Shown here one piece after another: positions 46,149 to 56,056 of a DNA stretch of 64,000 bases; within the stretch, counting starts at the first letter, position 1; each line of letters begins with the position of its first letter. The DNA comes from Methylocystis echinoides (GTDB lineage Bacteria; Pseudomonadota; Alphaproteobacteria; Rhizobiales; Beijerinckiaceae): the NCBI RefSeq assembly GCF_040687965.1, contig NZ_CP156084.1:2604501-2668500 (forward strand), given 5' to 3'. The translations under genes and the position numbers were made by a program. The notes under the pieces are model-generated. The model made no database searches, was not told where the DNA came from, and saw nothing but the letters and a program-made list of their open reading frames with translations.

Positions 46149-47678
46149 ATGACCGACCTTGATGTGAATGACAGGCTGGCATTTATCGGCCTGAATGACG
46201 CCGCTCGACAGAGTCTCGTGGCGATCCGGCCCATCCTCGAGAAGGAACTTTCGCCGGGCCTGGACGAATTCTATCGCCACGTAACCGCTCATCCCAAAAT
46301 GCGGGGGCTATTTTCCGACGCCTCACGCGCCGAGGCTGCGAAGCAGAAGCAGATTCAGCATTGGCTGGGCATCGCCAGCGGCGACTTTGGTCAACAATTC
46401 GTAGAGGTCGGCGCCGCAGTGGGGCGCGCACATGCGCGAATGGGAATCGCACCACGCTGGTATATCGGCGGCTACGCGCTCATCCTCACCATGCTGGCCG
46501 CGAAGGTCATCGAAGCGCGCTGGCCGAAGGCCGTCTTCGGCGCGCGCGCGACGAACGGCAAGCAGGTCGCCGAAGAGATTAGCGCACTGATCAAGCCCAC
46601 CTTGCTCGACATGGATGTGGGCGTTTCCGTCTATCTCGATGTGTTGGAAGAACGCCGGCTGCAGGCGGACAAAGCGCGCGCCGTATTGGAATCGGATCAG
46701 CGCAGCATGCTACTCGATTTCGGCGACAGCCTCCAGCGCCTTGCGCAGGGCGATCTCATGGCGAAGATCGACAAGGAGTTCTCTGGCAATTACGAGAAGC
46801 TCAGGCTCGATTTCAACAAGGCGCTCGACAGTCTCGACGAGGCGATGTCGTCGATCGCCGCCGCCGCCGACAGTTTTCGCGGCACCTCTCAGGAAATCGC
46901 CGTCGCCTCGGACAATCTCTCCAACCGCACGGAGCAGCAGGCGGCCAGTCTCGAAGAGACGGCGGCGGCCCTCAATCAGATCACCGATGCGGTGAAGCAA
47001 AACGCCCTCGGCGCCAAGAAGGTCGCAACAATCGTCGCCGGCGCGCGCGTTGAAGCGTCCCGCTCGTCGGAAGTCATGCAGGACGCCAATGTCGCCATGG
47101 CCGAAATCAAGCAGAGCTTCGAGAAGATCAGCGGCACATTGAGCATGATTGACGAGATTGCGTTCCAGACAAATCTCCTCGCCCTCAACGCCGGCGTTGA
47201 AGCCGCGCGCGCCGGCGAGGCGGGGCGGGGCTTCGCCGTTGTTGCGCAGGAAGTGCGCGTGCTGGCGCAGCGTTCCGCGGAGGCCGCGAAAGTCATCAAA
47301 AGCTCGTCGTCGCACGTTGACCGGGGCGTAAAGTCGGTCGCCGATACGGGCGAAGCGCTCGCGGGGATCGTTGCAAGAGTGACTGAAGTCGACAAACTCG
47401 TCGGCGCAATCGCGACCTCATCCGAGGATCAGGCTTCGAGCCTCAACGAAATCAACCAGGCCGTCACGCAGATGGATCAGGTGACGCAGCAAAACGCCGC
47501 GATGGTCGAGGAAACGACCGCCGCTGCGGCGAATCTGAAGTCGGAGTCGAGCCAATTGGCGACGAGGGTCGCGCGGTTTCGCGCCGGGCGATCAGCGCGC
47601 GAGACAAAAAACCCTGTCGCGCAGTCGCAGGCGGCGATCGCCGACGCCTTCGGCGCGCGCATGGAGAGCGCCGGCTAG
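46149..47678 (+). CDS. Globin-coupled soluble methyl-accepting chemotaxis receptor
   Basis: This is a cytoplasmic chemoreceptor of 509 residues without membrane segments. Residues 1-170 form a protoglobin/globin-sensor domain of the HemAT type, with proximal haem His95 in [23 protein letters not shown]-like/coiled region follows ([20 protein letters not shown]). The signalling domain has the conserved hairpin tip [20 protein letters not shown]. HemAT-type receptors bind O2 and steer aerotaxis, so this is the likely oxygen input to the operon. The start at 46149 has AGAGGAAGACGCC upstream. Confidence 0.92.
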   Translation: MTDLDVNDRLAFIGLNDAARQSLVAIRPILEKELSPGLDEFYRHVTAHPKMRGLFSDASRAEAAKQKQIQHWLGIASGDFGQQFVEVGAAVGRAHARMGIAPRWYIGGYALILTMLAAKVIEARWPKAVFGARATNGKQVAEEISALIKPTLLDMDVGVSVYLDVLEERRLQADKARAVLESDQRSMLLDFGDSLQRLAQGDLMAKIDKEFSGNYEKLRLDFNKALDSLDEAMSSIAAAADSFRGTSQEIAVASDNLSNRTEQQAASLEETAAALNQITDAVKQNALGAKKVATIVAGARVEASRSSEVMQDANVAMAEIKQSFEKISGTLSMIDEIAFQTNLLALNAGVEAARAGEAGRGFAVVAQEVRVLAQRSAEAAKVIKSSSSHVDRGVKSVADTGEALAGIVARVTEVDKLVGAIATSSEDQASSLNEINQAVTQMDQVTQQNAAMVEETTAAAANLKSESSQLATRVARFRAGRSARETKNPVAQSQAAIADAFGARMESAG

Positions 47679-47950
47679 ACGCAGCGACGTGACATGCGGC
47701 GAGCGGGGAACGGCTCGAGCGGTGAAGCCTAAGGTTCGCTTAACCTCCGCCGGTTATAAAGCGTTCTATCGGCATTGGCGCCCGAGCGGCGGCCAAAGGC
47801 ATGAAGCCGCGACCGATAGGCCGGTTCGATCCGGAATTCCCTCATATCAATAGCGCCCCTTCGAACGGCAGGTCTTCTCGACCCCTCTGACCTTCGTCTG
47901 CAGTGGGCGCATGGGAGCGCCGTGCGTCATCGGATCCGAAAGAGGAAGAA

Positions 47951-49408
47951 ATGCGGCTTTTGCGCAGACTGCTTGCGCCGGTCATCGGCCTGTCGATTAC
48001 GCCCTGGCTGCTGCTTGGCATGGGTTATTCCGCCAGCACGCTCCTCGCCTATCCGTGGTTCGCGGCGCTTGTCGGTCTGACGACGGCGTTTTCCATCTAT
48101 GTCCTCGCCTCTGTGGTGCAGGATGAGCGCGCGGGTCAAGACGGCGCCATCGCCGAAGCGCTTCTCGCCTGCGAAGGCGCGGTATATGCGACTCCGATCG
48201 AGCTCGGGTCGATCGCCAGCGACGCTCCGATCGTGGAAGCCATCGAAAGGATGCGGAAGACGCTCAATGGGCGCGCCGAGCAGGCGATAAAGGAGCTTCG
48301 CAGCGAGAAAGAAGCGGCCCAGAAGCGGAAAGCCGAGGAAGAGGAAATATCCCGCGGCTATATCGAGGCTCATGAATTTTTCATGAGAACCTTCATCAAC
48401 GCGCTCGTCGAACTCTCGCATGGAAATCTTGGAATTCGCCTGGAAACGAGCTTCTCCCGTGACTACGAAAAGCTGCGCGAATGCTACAATGAGAGCGTCG
48501 ACAGGCTGAACCAGACCTTCGGCAAGACGCTTGCAAGCATGCACAGGCTCGGTTCGTCGACCGATCAGATCGCCTCCGCCGCCAATACGCTCTCCGAGCG
48601 CACGTCGCAGCAGGCCGCGAGCCTGGAGGAAACGACGGCCGCGCTGCGCCATATCACGACGACCGTCGGCAAGATCTCGGAGAATGCCCAAAGCGCCAGC
48701 GCGCTCGTCTCGGATATTCGCGGCAATGCGGAGGCGAGCAGCGAGGTCGTGCGCGAGGCGATCCGCGCGATGGAACGGATTGAAAGATCCTCAGCCGAAA
48801 TAGAAAAAATTATCGGCGTGATCGACGAGATCGCTTTCCAAACCAATCTGCTCGCATTGAACGCCGGCGTCGAAGCCGCGCGCGCAGGGGAAGCCGGGCG
48901 CGGCTTTGCGGTCGTGGCTTCCGAAGTGCGCGCGCTGGCGCAAAGATCCGCAGAGGCCGCAAAAGGGATCAAGAGTCTCATCGCGGGGTCCACCATTCAG
49001 GTGCGCGACGGCGTTCAGCTCGTTTCACAGACAGGCGATGTCCTCGCGCAGATTGTCGCGCAGGTCGTCGGCGCCAATGACATCGCCGCAGACATCGCCG
49101 GCGGCGCAAAAGAACAGTCGGCCGCGCTGCTCGAAGTCAACGTCGCACTCGGCGAGATGGACAAGTTCACGCAGGAAAACGCCGCCATGGTCGAGGAAAC
49201 GGCTGCGGCGACCCGCAGTCTCGAAGAGGAGATTGGCGGCGTCATCAAGGCTGTCTCGATTTTCACGCTCGCCCGGATGAAAGGCGTCCAACCGTCGCAG
49301 AAGCGGAGGCCCGAGCGCCTCATTCAGCGTGTGTCGTCACAGCAGAGAGGCGGGGCCGCGCTGAAACTCGAGACCGTTCCCGATACGCAAAGCTGGGAGG
49401 AATTCTGA
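47951..49408 (+). CDS. Methyl-accepting chemotaxis protein, membrane type
   Basis: The 485-residue receptor has two closely spaced N-terminal membrane segments ([19 protein letters not shown] and [20 protein letters not shown]) with almost no periplasmic loop. It therefore probably senses membrane or internal cues. A coiled/HAMP-like region ([20 protein letters not shown]) and the signalling domain with [20 protein letters not shown] follow. The ATG at 47951 has AGAGGAAGAA directly upstream and is preferred over the GTG at 47903. It shares its signalling domain closely with the preceding receptor. cheW begins two bases after its stop. Confidence 0.9.
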   Translation: MRLLRRLLAPVIGLSITPWLLLGMGYSASTLLAYPWFAALVGLTTAFSIYVLASVVQDERAGQDGAIAEALLACEGAVYATPIELGSIASDAPIVEAIERMRKTLNGRAEQAIKELRSEKEAAQKRKAEEEEISRGYIEAHEFFMRTFINALVELSHGNLGIRLETSFSRDYEKLRECYNESVDRLNQTFGKTLASMHRLGSSTDQIASAANTLSERTSQQAASLEETTAALRHITTTVGKISENAQSASALVSDIRGNAEASSEVVREAIRAMERIERSSAEIEKIIGVIDEIAFQTNLLALNAGVEAARAGEAGRGFAVVASEVRALAQRSAEAAKGIKSLIAGSTIQVRDGVQLVSQTGDVLAQIVAQVVGANDIAADIAGGAKEQSAALLEVNVALGEMDKFTQENAAMVEETAAATRSLEEEIGGVIKAVSIFTLARMKGVQPSQKRRPERLIQRVSSQQRGGAALKLETVPDTQSWEEF

Positions 49409-49410
49409 AG

Positions 49411-49884
49411 ATGAGCGGCGCACCCATTCAGGCGGCGCAGGGCGTCGAACCGCAGGAATTTATCGCCTTTCATGTCGGCGAGCAGACATACTGCATCGAT
49501 ATCATCGCGGTGCGCGAGATCAGGGGCTGGACCCCGGCTACGCCGCTCCCCCACGCGCCGCCCTTCGTGCGCGGCGTGATCAATCTGCGCGGCTCGGTGC
49601 TTCCGGTTGTGGACCTCGCGGCGCGGCTGGGCCTGCCGATCAAGGAGCCGACCGCTCGGCACGCCGTCATCGTCGTGCAGAGCAACGGGCAGATCGTGGG
49701 TCTGCTCGTCGAGGCTGTCTCCAACATCATGACCATCAGCGCCGACGCCATCCAGCCGACGCCGGAGGTCGCATCAGATTTGTCGCGATCCTTCATCAAA
49801 GGCATCGTCGCAGCGGACAAGGAGGTCATCAGCGTGCTCATTGTCAAGAATCTGTTGCCCGATTCCATGCCCTTCGCCGCCTGA
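49411..49884 (+). CDS. cheW: CheW adaptor protein
   Basis: CheW links receptors to the CheA kinase. The 157-residue protein is a single CheW/SH3-like domain: FIAFHVGEQTYCIDIIAVRE, PHAPPFVRGVINLRGSVLPV, and VGLLVEAVSNIMTI are the standard strands. The start has GGGAGGAATTCT upstream. It is the third gene of the cluster; the STAS gene follows after 32 bases. Confidence 0.95.
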   Translation: MSGAPIQAAQGVEPQEFIAFHVGEQTYCIDIIAVREIRGWTPATPLPHAPPFVRGVINLRGSVLPVVDLAARLGLPIKEPTARHAVIVVQSNGQIVGLLVEAVSNIMTISADAIQPTPEVASDLSRSFIKGIVAADKEVISVLIVKNLLPDSMPFAA

Positions 49885-49916
49885 TGTGAAAGCTTAACAA
49901 AGTCGGAGAGAAGGGT

Positions 49917-50222
49917 ATGGACGCAGAACACGCACAAGCCTCGCTCTATGAAGTCACTTTGCCCGAAGCCCTCGACCTGAGGGCCGCGCTTCCCCTCGCC
50001 AACTCACTGCTCTCGGCGAGAGGCGGGGCGATCAGGCTGGACGGCTCGCAGGTCAAAACCGTCGGCGCGCAATGCATGCAGGTCATTTTATCCGCGCGCC
50101 ACACGTGGGAACGCGACGGGCTTCCGCTTACCATCATCAATCCCACCGAGGATCTTCTCAACGCATTCGTCGACGCGGGGTTGAGCATCGAAGGCTTGGT
50201 AGAGGGTGAACAAGGCAAATGA
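49917..50222 (+). CDS. cheS: STAS-domain chemotaxis protein, CheS-like
   Basis: The 101-residue protein is a single STAS domain (IRLDGSQVKTVGAQCMQVIL, then LTIINPTEDLLNAFVDAGL). It lacks the serine of classic anti-anti-sigma factors at the usual place, with Val/Gly there instead. In Sinorhizobium meliloti the gene directly before cheY1-cheA encodes such a STAS protein, CheS, which binds CheA and helps drain phosphate from CheY1. Position, size and domain agree, so I use that name by analogy. It overlaps cheY1 by ATGA. Confidence 0.75.
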   Translation: MDAEHAQASLYEVTLPEALDLRAALPLANSLLSARGGAIRLDGSQVKTVGAQCMQVILSARHTWERDGLPLTIINPTEDLLNAFVDAGLSIEGLVEGEQGK

Positions 50223-50584
50223 GCAAGAAAATTCTTACCGTTGATGATTCAAAGACGATGCGTCAGATGCTTGAAGTGGCGCTGACAGCGGCCGGCTTCG
50301 AGGTGGTGCAAGCCGGCGACGGCCTCGAAGGCCTCGAGACGCTAGAGATGACGACTCCGGACGTGATCGTGACCGATATCAACATGCCTCGGATGGATGG
50401 CTTCGGATTCATCGAGGGCGTTCGTACGCATGAGCGGCATCGGGCGATCCCGATCCTCGTCCTGACGACCGAAAGCGACGCGGAAAAGAAGGAGCGCGCA
50501 CGGCGGGCCGGCGCGACGGGGTGGATCGTGAAGCCTTTCGATCCAGCCAAGCTGGTGAGCGCGATCAAGCGCGTGAGCGCCTAG
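50219..50584 (+). CDS. cheY: CheY response regulator (first copy)
   Basis: This is a single receiver domain of 121 residues. The acidic pocket is Asp9/Asp10, the phosphorylation site is Asp53 (VTDINMPRMDG), Thr is in LVLTTESD, and Lys is in GWIVKPFDP. The overlap with the STAS gene and the position before cheA match cheY1 of the rhizobial operon. There it acts as a phosphate sink rather than the motor ligand. That role is inferred for this copy. Confidence 0.93.
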   Translation: MSKKILTVDDSKTMRQMLEVALTAAGFEVVQAGDGLEGLETLEMTTPDVIVTDINMPRMDGFGFIEGVRTHERHRAIPILVLTTESDAEKKERARRAGATGWIVKPFDPAKLVSAIKRVSA

Positions 50585-50599
50585 ACGTCGGAGGCGGCC

Positions 50600-52774
50600 T
50601 TGGACCATTTGGAAGCCATCAAGCAGACGTTCTTCCAGGAATGCGAAGAACAGCTCTCCGAATTGGAGAGCGGTCTTCTCTCGATCGAGGACGGCAATCA
50701 CCACCCCGAAATCATCAATGCGGTGTTTCGCGCTGTTCATTCGATCAAGGGCGGCGCCGCCGCTTTCGGATATGACGAACTCGTGGAGTTCGTCCACGTC
50801 TTCGAGACGACGCTCGATCTGCTCCGCTCCGAAGTGTTGACGCCGACTCCGCAGATCACCAAGGTCTTGCTGCATTCGTCCGACGTTTTGTCCGACTTGA
50901 TCCGCGCCGTCCGGAATGAAACCACCTGGGACGTCGAACAAGTCGCGTCAGCCAAATCCGGACTGGAGGGGGTTTGCGCCGAGCCGAAAAAGCGTCAAGC
51001 GTCTCACAGCGCCGCGACCCCAGACGCCGAAGATGAAATCGACTTCCAACCCGTCGCGATATCGCTCGATGCGATTTTCGGCGAGGAGGGGGAGGACGAG
51101 GAGACGTCCGACGGCCGGTTCACGATCTATTTCCGCCCAAAGCCGACGCTTTACGCGCGAGCGAATGAGGCGCTACGCATCCTGCGCGAGATTAAGGCGA
51201 CTGGCGAGGCCAGTGTTTCCTGCGACTGTTCTGAACTGCCGCTGTTGACCGAACTCGATGCGGAAGGCGCGTATTTTTCCTGGACTGTCGAGCTGAAAAC
51301 GGAGGCGCCCGCTTCCGACATCGAGCAAATCTTCGATTTCGTTTCCGCCGACTGCGACTATTCCGTACATCCAGCGGAGAAGCGGCGCGTGGCGGAAGCG
51401 GCCCCTGAGGATCCACCCGACCCGCCTTGCGTCGAAGCCTCCTGCGCCGAGGAACAACCGTCGCAAACGCCTCCGCCGCCGCCGCAGCCTGAGCCAAAGA
51501 TCATCGCGGAAGCGGCTACAGCGCCGGCGAGCAAGCCGCAGGGCTTCGAGCAGCAGCCGCCGCCGATGCAGGAAACCATTCGCGTCGATCTCGACAAGAT
51601 CGACCGCCTCGTCAATCTCGTTGGCGAGCTTGTGATCAATCAGGCCGTGCTGTCTCAGCGGGTGTCCGAAGCGGGCCTGCCCCGGGGCTCCTCCGTGATG
51701 ATTGGTCTGGAGGAGCTCGAGCAGTTGACCCGCGATATCCAGGACAGCGTCATGGCGATAAGGGCGCAGCCCGTAAAGCCCATCTTTCAACGCATGTCCC
51801 GCATCGTGCGCGAGGTGGCGGCGATCACCAAGAAGTCCGTTCGACTCGTCGTCGACGGGGAAGGCACTGAAGTCGACAAGACTGTCGTCGAGCGTTTGAC
51901 CGATCCGTTGACCCATATGGTGCGCAACGCGGTCGACCATGGAATTGAAAGCCCGGAAGACCGCATTGTGGCGGGAAAGCCGGAGGAAGGCACCTTACGG
52001 CTCTCGGCGACCCATCGATCCGGACGCATCATCATCGAAGTCACCGATGATGGCGCGGGGATCAACCGCGCGCGCGTACGTGAGATCGCGATCCGAAAAG
52101 GTCTGATACCAGAAAACGCGGTTCTCTCCGATGAGGAGACTGATGGGCTGATCTTTCTGCCAGGCTTCTCCACAAACGCCACGGCGTCGAGCATTTCGGG
52201 CCGCGGAGTCGGCATGGACGTCGTGAAGCGGGCGATCCAGGCGCTGGGCGGCCGCATCGCCATCTCGTCGCGCCAGGGCCGCGGCTCGACGTTCTCGATG
52301 AGTCTACCGTTAACCCTGGCGGTTCTCGACGGCATGGTGGTCAATGTCGCGGGACAGATCCTTGTGCTGCCGTTGACTGCTGTCATCGAAACTCTTCAGC
52401 CGAGAACTCAAAACATTCATGCTCTCAGCTCTGGTCTCAGAGTGATCGGCAATCGTAGCAGCTTCATCCCGCTGATCGACGTCGGCATGATCCTGTCCTA
52501 CCGCTTTCAGGAGGTCGACCCGACGACACAGGTCGCCCTTCTCGTGGAGTCGGAAAGCGGCGAGAAATGCGCGCTGCTGGTCGACGCGATACAGGGCCAG
52601 CGCCAAGTCGTCATCAAGAGCCTGGAATCCAACTACGGAAAAGTTCCAGGCATCGCGGCGGCGACGATCCTCGGCGACGGGCGCGTCGCACTGATCGTCG
52701 ACGTGGACGCGGTGCTCGGCCTTTCGCGCGGGGATTATTATCAGGTGAGCGACGCTCCGCTCGAGGCGGTTTAG
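50600..52774 (+). CDS. cheA: CheA chemotaxis histidine kinase
   Basis: CheA phosphorylates CheY and CheB in response to receptors. The 724-residue protein has P1 with phospho-His47 (AVFRAVHSIKGGAAAFG), then a diverged P2-like domain and a Pro-rich linker (PSQTPPPPPQPEPK). P3 dimerisation follows, P4 with HMVRNAVDHGIE and TDDGAGINRARV and FLPGFST boxes, and a C-terminal CheW-like P5. Translation starts at TTG (50600) with GGAGG five bases upstream; no ATG fits. It is separated from cheY1 by 15 bases. A decayed second CheA-type gene lies 3.3 kb downstream. Confidence 0.95.
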   Translation: MDHLEAIKQTFFQECEEQLSELESGLLSIEDGNHHPEIINAVFRAVHSIKGGAAAFGYDELVEFVHVFETTLDLLRSEVLTPTPQITKVLLHSSDVLSDLIRAVRNETTWDVEQVASAKSGLEGVCAEPKKRQASHSAATPDAEDEIDFQPVAISLDAIFGEEGEDEETSDGRFTIYFRPKPTLYARANEALRILREIKATGEASVSCDCSELPLLTELDAEGAYFSWTVELKTEAPASDIEQIFDFVSADCDYSVHPAEKRRVAEAAPEDPPDPPCVEASCAEEQPSQTPPPPPQPEPKIIAEAATAPASKPQGFEQQPPPMQETIRVDLDKIDRLVNLVGELVINQAVLSQRVSEAGLPRGSSVMIGLEELEQLTRDIQDSVMAIRAQPVKPIFQRMSRIVREVAAITKKSVRLVVDGEGTEVDKTVVERLTDPLTHMVRNAVDHGIESPEDRIVAGKPEEGTLRLSATHRSGRIIIEVTDDGAGINRARVREIAIRKGLIPENAVLSDEETDGLIFLPGFSTNATASSISGRGVGMDVVKRAIQALGGRIAISSRQGRGSTFSMSLPLTLAVLDGMVVNVAGQILVLPLTAVIETLQPRTQNIHALSSGLRVIGNRSSFIPLIDVGMILSYRFQEVDPTTQVALLVESESGEKCALLVDAIQGQRQVVIKSLESNYGKVPGIAAATILGDGRVALIVDVDAVLGLSRGDYYQVSDAPLEAV

Positions 52775-52817
52775 CCGGGGCCTCGGTATAAATACAGCTG
52801 ATTGGGAGTTCAGGAGC

Positions 52818-53690
52818 ATGGAGCCGTTGGCGCGGGCAAGCCAACCCGACATCATGACAGCGTTCAAGTTCACCGACGGGGACTTTCGCCAAATCTCGCG
52901 GATCCTCAACTCGGAAGCAGGGATCTATCTGTCGGAGGCAAAGGCGCCCTTCGTCTATTCGCGATTGACGAAGAGGCTTCGCGCGCTTGGCATGGAAAGC
53001 TTCCACGACTATTGCGCGTTGATCGCAAGCGATTCCGGTGAGACCGAGCGCTACCAGATGATCGCCGCTCTGACAACGAACGTCACAAGATTTTTCAGGG
53101 AAGAACATCACTTTGCTGATTTGAGGAGGCATGTCCTGGAGAGGCTCGCTCCAGCCGCAAGAACGGGCCGTCGCATAAGGGTCTGGTCCGCAGCCTGTTC
53201 GAGCGGTCAAGAGCCATATTCGATCGCCATGACCATTTTCTCGGTGTTGCCAGAGGCTGAAAGCCTCAATATTCGCGTGCTCGCCACCGATATCGACTCC
53301 TATATGATCGAGGCGGCGATCGCGGGAGAATATGGCGAGGACGCAGTCGAGTCGGTTCCCGGAGACATGCGGCGCAAGTGGTTTTCTCCAGCAGGAGAAG
53401 GACTGTGGAAGATCAGCGAAAGGCTCGGATCCATCGTTGCCTTCCGCAAGCTCAATCTCGTCCGCCCGTGGCCGATGAAGGGAAAATTCGACGCCATCTT
53501 CTGCAGGAACGTTGCGATCTATTTCGAAGAAAAGACCCAGCAGGAAATCTGGCGCCGCTTCGTGCCGCTGCTCAATCCCGGCGGCGCGCTTTACATCGGC
53601 CATTCGGAACGCGTGACCGGGCCGGCGGCGAGCGTTCTCGTGAGTGACGGCGTGACAACTTATCGCCTTCCCGAAGGAGTCGGCCCGTGA
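52818..53690 (+). CDS. cheR: CheR receptor methyltransferase
   Basis: CheR methylates glutamates on receptors using S-adenosylmethionine, giving adaptation. The 290-residue protein has the N-terminal helical CheR_N domain and the methyltransferase core with [29 protein letters not shown] and [13 protein letters not shown]. The start has AGGAGC directly upstream. The last codons overlap the GTG start of cheB (GTGA). Confidence 0.95.
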   Translation: MEPLARASQPDIMTAFKFTDGDFRQISRILNSEAGIYLSEAKAPFVYSRLTKRLRALGMESFHDYCALIASDSGETERYQMIAALTTNVTRFFREEHHFADLRRHVLERLAPAARTGRRIRVWSAACSSGQEPYSIAMTIFSVLPEAESLNIRVLATDIDSYMIEAAIAGEYGEDAVESVPGDMRRKWFSPAGEGLWKISERLGSIVAFRKLNLVRPWPMKGKFDAIFCRNVAIYFEEKTQQEIWRRFVPLLNPGGALYIGHSERVTGPAASVLVSDGVTTYRLPEGVGP

Positions 53691-54718
53691 AAAGTTGCAA
53701 TGTTCTTGTCGTGGACGACTCGCGCACGATGCGATCTTTGATCGCGGCGACGCTTTCCGCCGATCCGGAAATAAACGTTGTCGGGGAGGCTTGCGACGCC
53801 TTCGAAGCGCGAGACGCAATCAAACAACTCAGCCCCGATGTCGTCACGCTCGATATTGAGATGCCGAAGATGAACGGTCTCGATTTTCTCGAGCGCATCA
53901 TGCGGCTGCGTCCGACGCCGGTTATCGTCATCTCCAGTCTGACGGAGCGGGGCACCGACACGAGCATTCGCGCGCTGGAAATCGGCGCGGTCGATTGCAT
54001 CGCGAAGCCATCGCCGGGCAACAAGGATTCACTGGGTGACCTCGGCGCGCGGGTCAAGGCGGCGGCGGGCGCGCAGCTGCGCAAGCCTCGCCTCGGCGAT
54101 GCGGCGCCGGTCAGGAACGCGGCAAGCTATCTTTCTGACGGTCGTGTCGTCGCCATCGGCGCGTCCATGGGGGGCGTCGAGGCGCTGTGCTCCTTGCTGT
54201 CGCGGTTTCCGGAGAACTGCCCGCCGACCGTCGTCACCCAGCACATGCCCGCGATGTTTACGAAGAGCTTCGCCGACAGACTCAACCGCCTGTGCCGCCC
54301 GAAAGTGACGGAGGCCGTAGACGGCGCGATCCTGTCGCCGGGGCAAGTTTATATTGCTCCCGGCGGCGCAAGACATCTCCTCGTCGCGGGCGCAGATCGG
54401 CCGCGATGTCGTTTGCAGGAGGGCGACCTCGTTAGCGGACATCGCCCTTCCGTCGACGCCTTGTTCCAGTCGGTCGCGCGAACGCTCGGGCCAAAGTCCG
54501 TCGGCGTCATTCTGACCGGCATGGGCCGCGACGGCGCGCAGGGGCTCTCCGCCTTGCGTCAAACCGGCGCGGAAACGATCGGGCAGGACGAAGCGACCTC
54601 GCTCGTCTATGGAATGCCGCGGGCGGCCTTCGAGCTTGGCGGCGTTTCTCAGCAGCTTCCACTCAGCGCGATTGCGGATCGCATCCTGACAATGACGAAT
54701 AAGAAGAGGATGAGGTAA
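53687..54718 (+). CDS. cheB: CheB protein-glutamate methylesterase
   Basis: CheB removes receptor methyl groups and is activated by phosphorylation. The 343-residue protein has an N-terminal receiver (Asp10, Asp11, phospho-Asp56 in [11 protein letters not shown]). The C-terminal methylesterase carries the triad Ser160 ([11 protein letters not shown]), His186 (TQHMPAMFT) and Asp282 (GMGRDGAQG). The GTG start overlaps the cheR stop by four bases. It is followed after one base by the second cheY. Confidence 0.95.
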   Translation: MKSCNVLVVDDSRTMRSLIAATLSADPEINVVGEACDAFEARDAIKQLSPDVVTLDIEMPKMNGLDFLERIMRLRPTPVIVISSLTERGTDTSIRALEIGAVDCIAKPSPGNKDSLGDLGARVKAAAGAQLRKPRLGDAAPVRNAASYLSDGRVVAIGASMGGVEALCSLLSRFPENCPPTVVTQHMPAMFTKSFADRLNRLCRPKVTEAVDGAILSPGQVYIAPGGARHLLVAGADRPRCRLQEGDLVSGHRPSVDALFQSVARTLGPKSVGVILTGMGRDGAQGLSALRQTGAETIGQDEATSLVYGMPRAAFELGGVSQQLPLSAIADRILTMTNKKRMR

Positions 54719-54719
54719 G

Positions 54720-55106
54720 ATGAGTGTAGCAGACCAACTCCGCGTGCTGATCGTCGATGACACCAGCACGAGCCGACTCCTGCTGCGAGATGCGCTGGAC
54801 CAGATCGGGGTGAACAAGGTCTTCTTCGCGACCGACGGCGAGAAAGCCTTGAAGTTCATGATGGATACGCCGGCCCATCTCGTCATCTCCGATGTCAACA
54901 TGCCGGTGATGGATGGCATGGGCCTGCTCAAGGCGATCCGAGGCTACAAACCGACGCAGCGGGTTCCGTTCATCGTGCTGACGGGGCAGGCGGACAAGGC
55001 GATCGTAGAGACCGCCGCAAAGCTCGGCGTCAACAATTATCTCGTGAAACCAGTAACCGTCCCGAAGCTCAAGACCGCGATCGAAGCCATTTTCGGAAAG
55101 CTTTAA
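54720..55106 (+). CDS. cheY: CheY response regulator (second copy)
   Basis: The 128-residue receiver has Asp13/Asp14, phospho-Asp58 ([14 protein letters not shown]), Thr in IVLTGQAD and Lys in NYLVKPVTV. Its position after cheB and before cheD matches cheY2 of the rhizobial operon, the copy that binds the flagellar motor there. It differs clearly in sequence from the first copy. Its stop overlaps the cheD ATG by one base. Confidence 0.93.
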   Translation: MSVADQLRVLIVDDTSTSRLLLRDALDQIGVNKVFFATDGEKALKFMMDTPAHLVISDVNMPVMDGMGLLKAIRGYKPTQRVPFIVLTGQADKAIVETAAKLGVNNYLVKPVTVPKLKTAIEAIFGKL

Positions 55107-55648
55107 TGGAGCAGAGTTCTCATCCTATCCGCAAGATTCACGTCATACAGGGCGAATGCCAGGTGGTGACAGAGCCGAATGTCGTCCTCTCGACTGTGCT
55201 CGGGTCCTGCGTCGCCGCCTGTTTGCGAGATCCCGGAGCTGGCGTCGGAGGCATGAATCACTTCCTGCTCCCAGGCGGAGATACGTCCCGAAACCAGGAA
55301 TCCGAGCGATATGGCGCTTATCTGATGGAGTTGTTGATCAATGGGCTGTTGAAGCGCGGCGCGCGGCGCGACCGCATCGAGGCGAAGCTATTCGGCGGCG
55401 CGCGCATGCTCCAGGGACTGTCGGACATTGGCGCGCAGAACGCCGCCTTCGCGAGACAGTTCCTGGCCAATGAGGGCATTCGCATCCTGGCTGAAAACCT
55501 CGGCGGCACGCATGGCAGGAGATTGGAGTTTTTCCCCGTTTCCGGTCGCGCTCGACAGATTCTGCTGCCGCAAAACTCATCGATCGTGGAGCCGTCGCCA
55601 AAGCTCGCGCCGAAGGCCGAGAACCATGGGACGCTGGAGCTATTCTAG
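55106..55648 (+). CDS. cheD: CheD receptor glutamine deamidase
   Basis: CheD turns receptor glutamines into glutamates so that CheR can methylate them. The 180-residue protein has the catalytic Cys35 in [10 protein letters not shown] and His52 in [11 protein letters not shown], and the KLFGGARML segment of the family. The start codon shares its A with the cheY2 stop. Confidence 0.94.
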   Translation: MEQSSHPIRKIHVIQGECQVVTEPNVVLSTVLGSCVAACLRDPGAGVGGMNHFLLPGGDTSRNQESERYGAYLMELLINGLLKRGARRDRIEAKLFGGARMLQGLSDIGAQNAAFARQFLANEGIRILAENLGGTHGRRLEFFPVSGRARQILLPQNSSIVEPSPKLAPKAENHGTLELF

Positions 55649-55696
55649 AGCTGCGTATTCACAGATCAGCCATTACGAACGACGTGGGAGTTGGCG

Positions 55697-56056
55697 ATGA
55701 GCGACATGGACGGGAGACCCTTGGGGGAGGTGCTTGTTCGTATCGGCGTGGAACTGTCGGAAGCGGCTGTGTCGGTCGAAGATCTGCACGCCCTCGTCGA
55801 GGCTACGGTGACAAATGGCGGCACGACCGACATTTTCATGCGCCAAGCGCAGACAATCGATATTCTGCAACAGCATCTCGCCGCCCTGGCTGATTTCCTG
55901 TGCCAGCTGTCCGATGCGATCCCGCCTTCGTGGCGCATCGAAAGTGAAGATGCGATGAGCAACGTCAAGCTCTCTCGCCTTCGGGATCGTTTGAGCCAAA
56001 TGTGCGCCGCGGAGACGTCGGATCAGCATGCGTCCGGGGACCTCGATATGTTTTGA
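55697..56056 (+). CDS. cheT: CheT-like candidate CheY phosphatase
   Basis: The 119-residue, mostly helical protein has its start at the ATG at 55697, with GGGAG six bases upstream; a TTG two codons earlier is possible. One helix contains TIDILQQHLAAL with Asp55 and Gln59 in the D-x3-Q spacing that CheZ-type phosphatases use on CheY-P. In S. meliloti the gene directly after cheD encodes CheT, a small phosphatase with that motif. Position, size and motif agree, but overall similarity cannot be judged here. It is the last gene of the operon. Confidence 0.6.
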   Translation: MSDMDGRPLGEVLVRIGVELSEAAVSVEDLHALVEATVTNGGTTDIFMRQAQTIDILQQHLAALADFLCQLSDAIPPSWRIESEDAMSNVKLSRLRDRLSQMCAAETSDQHASGDLDMF

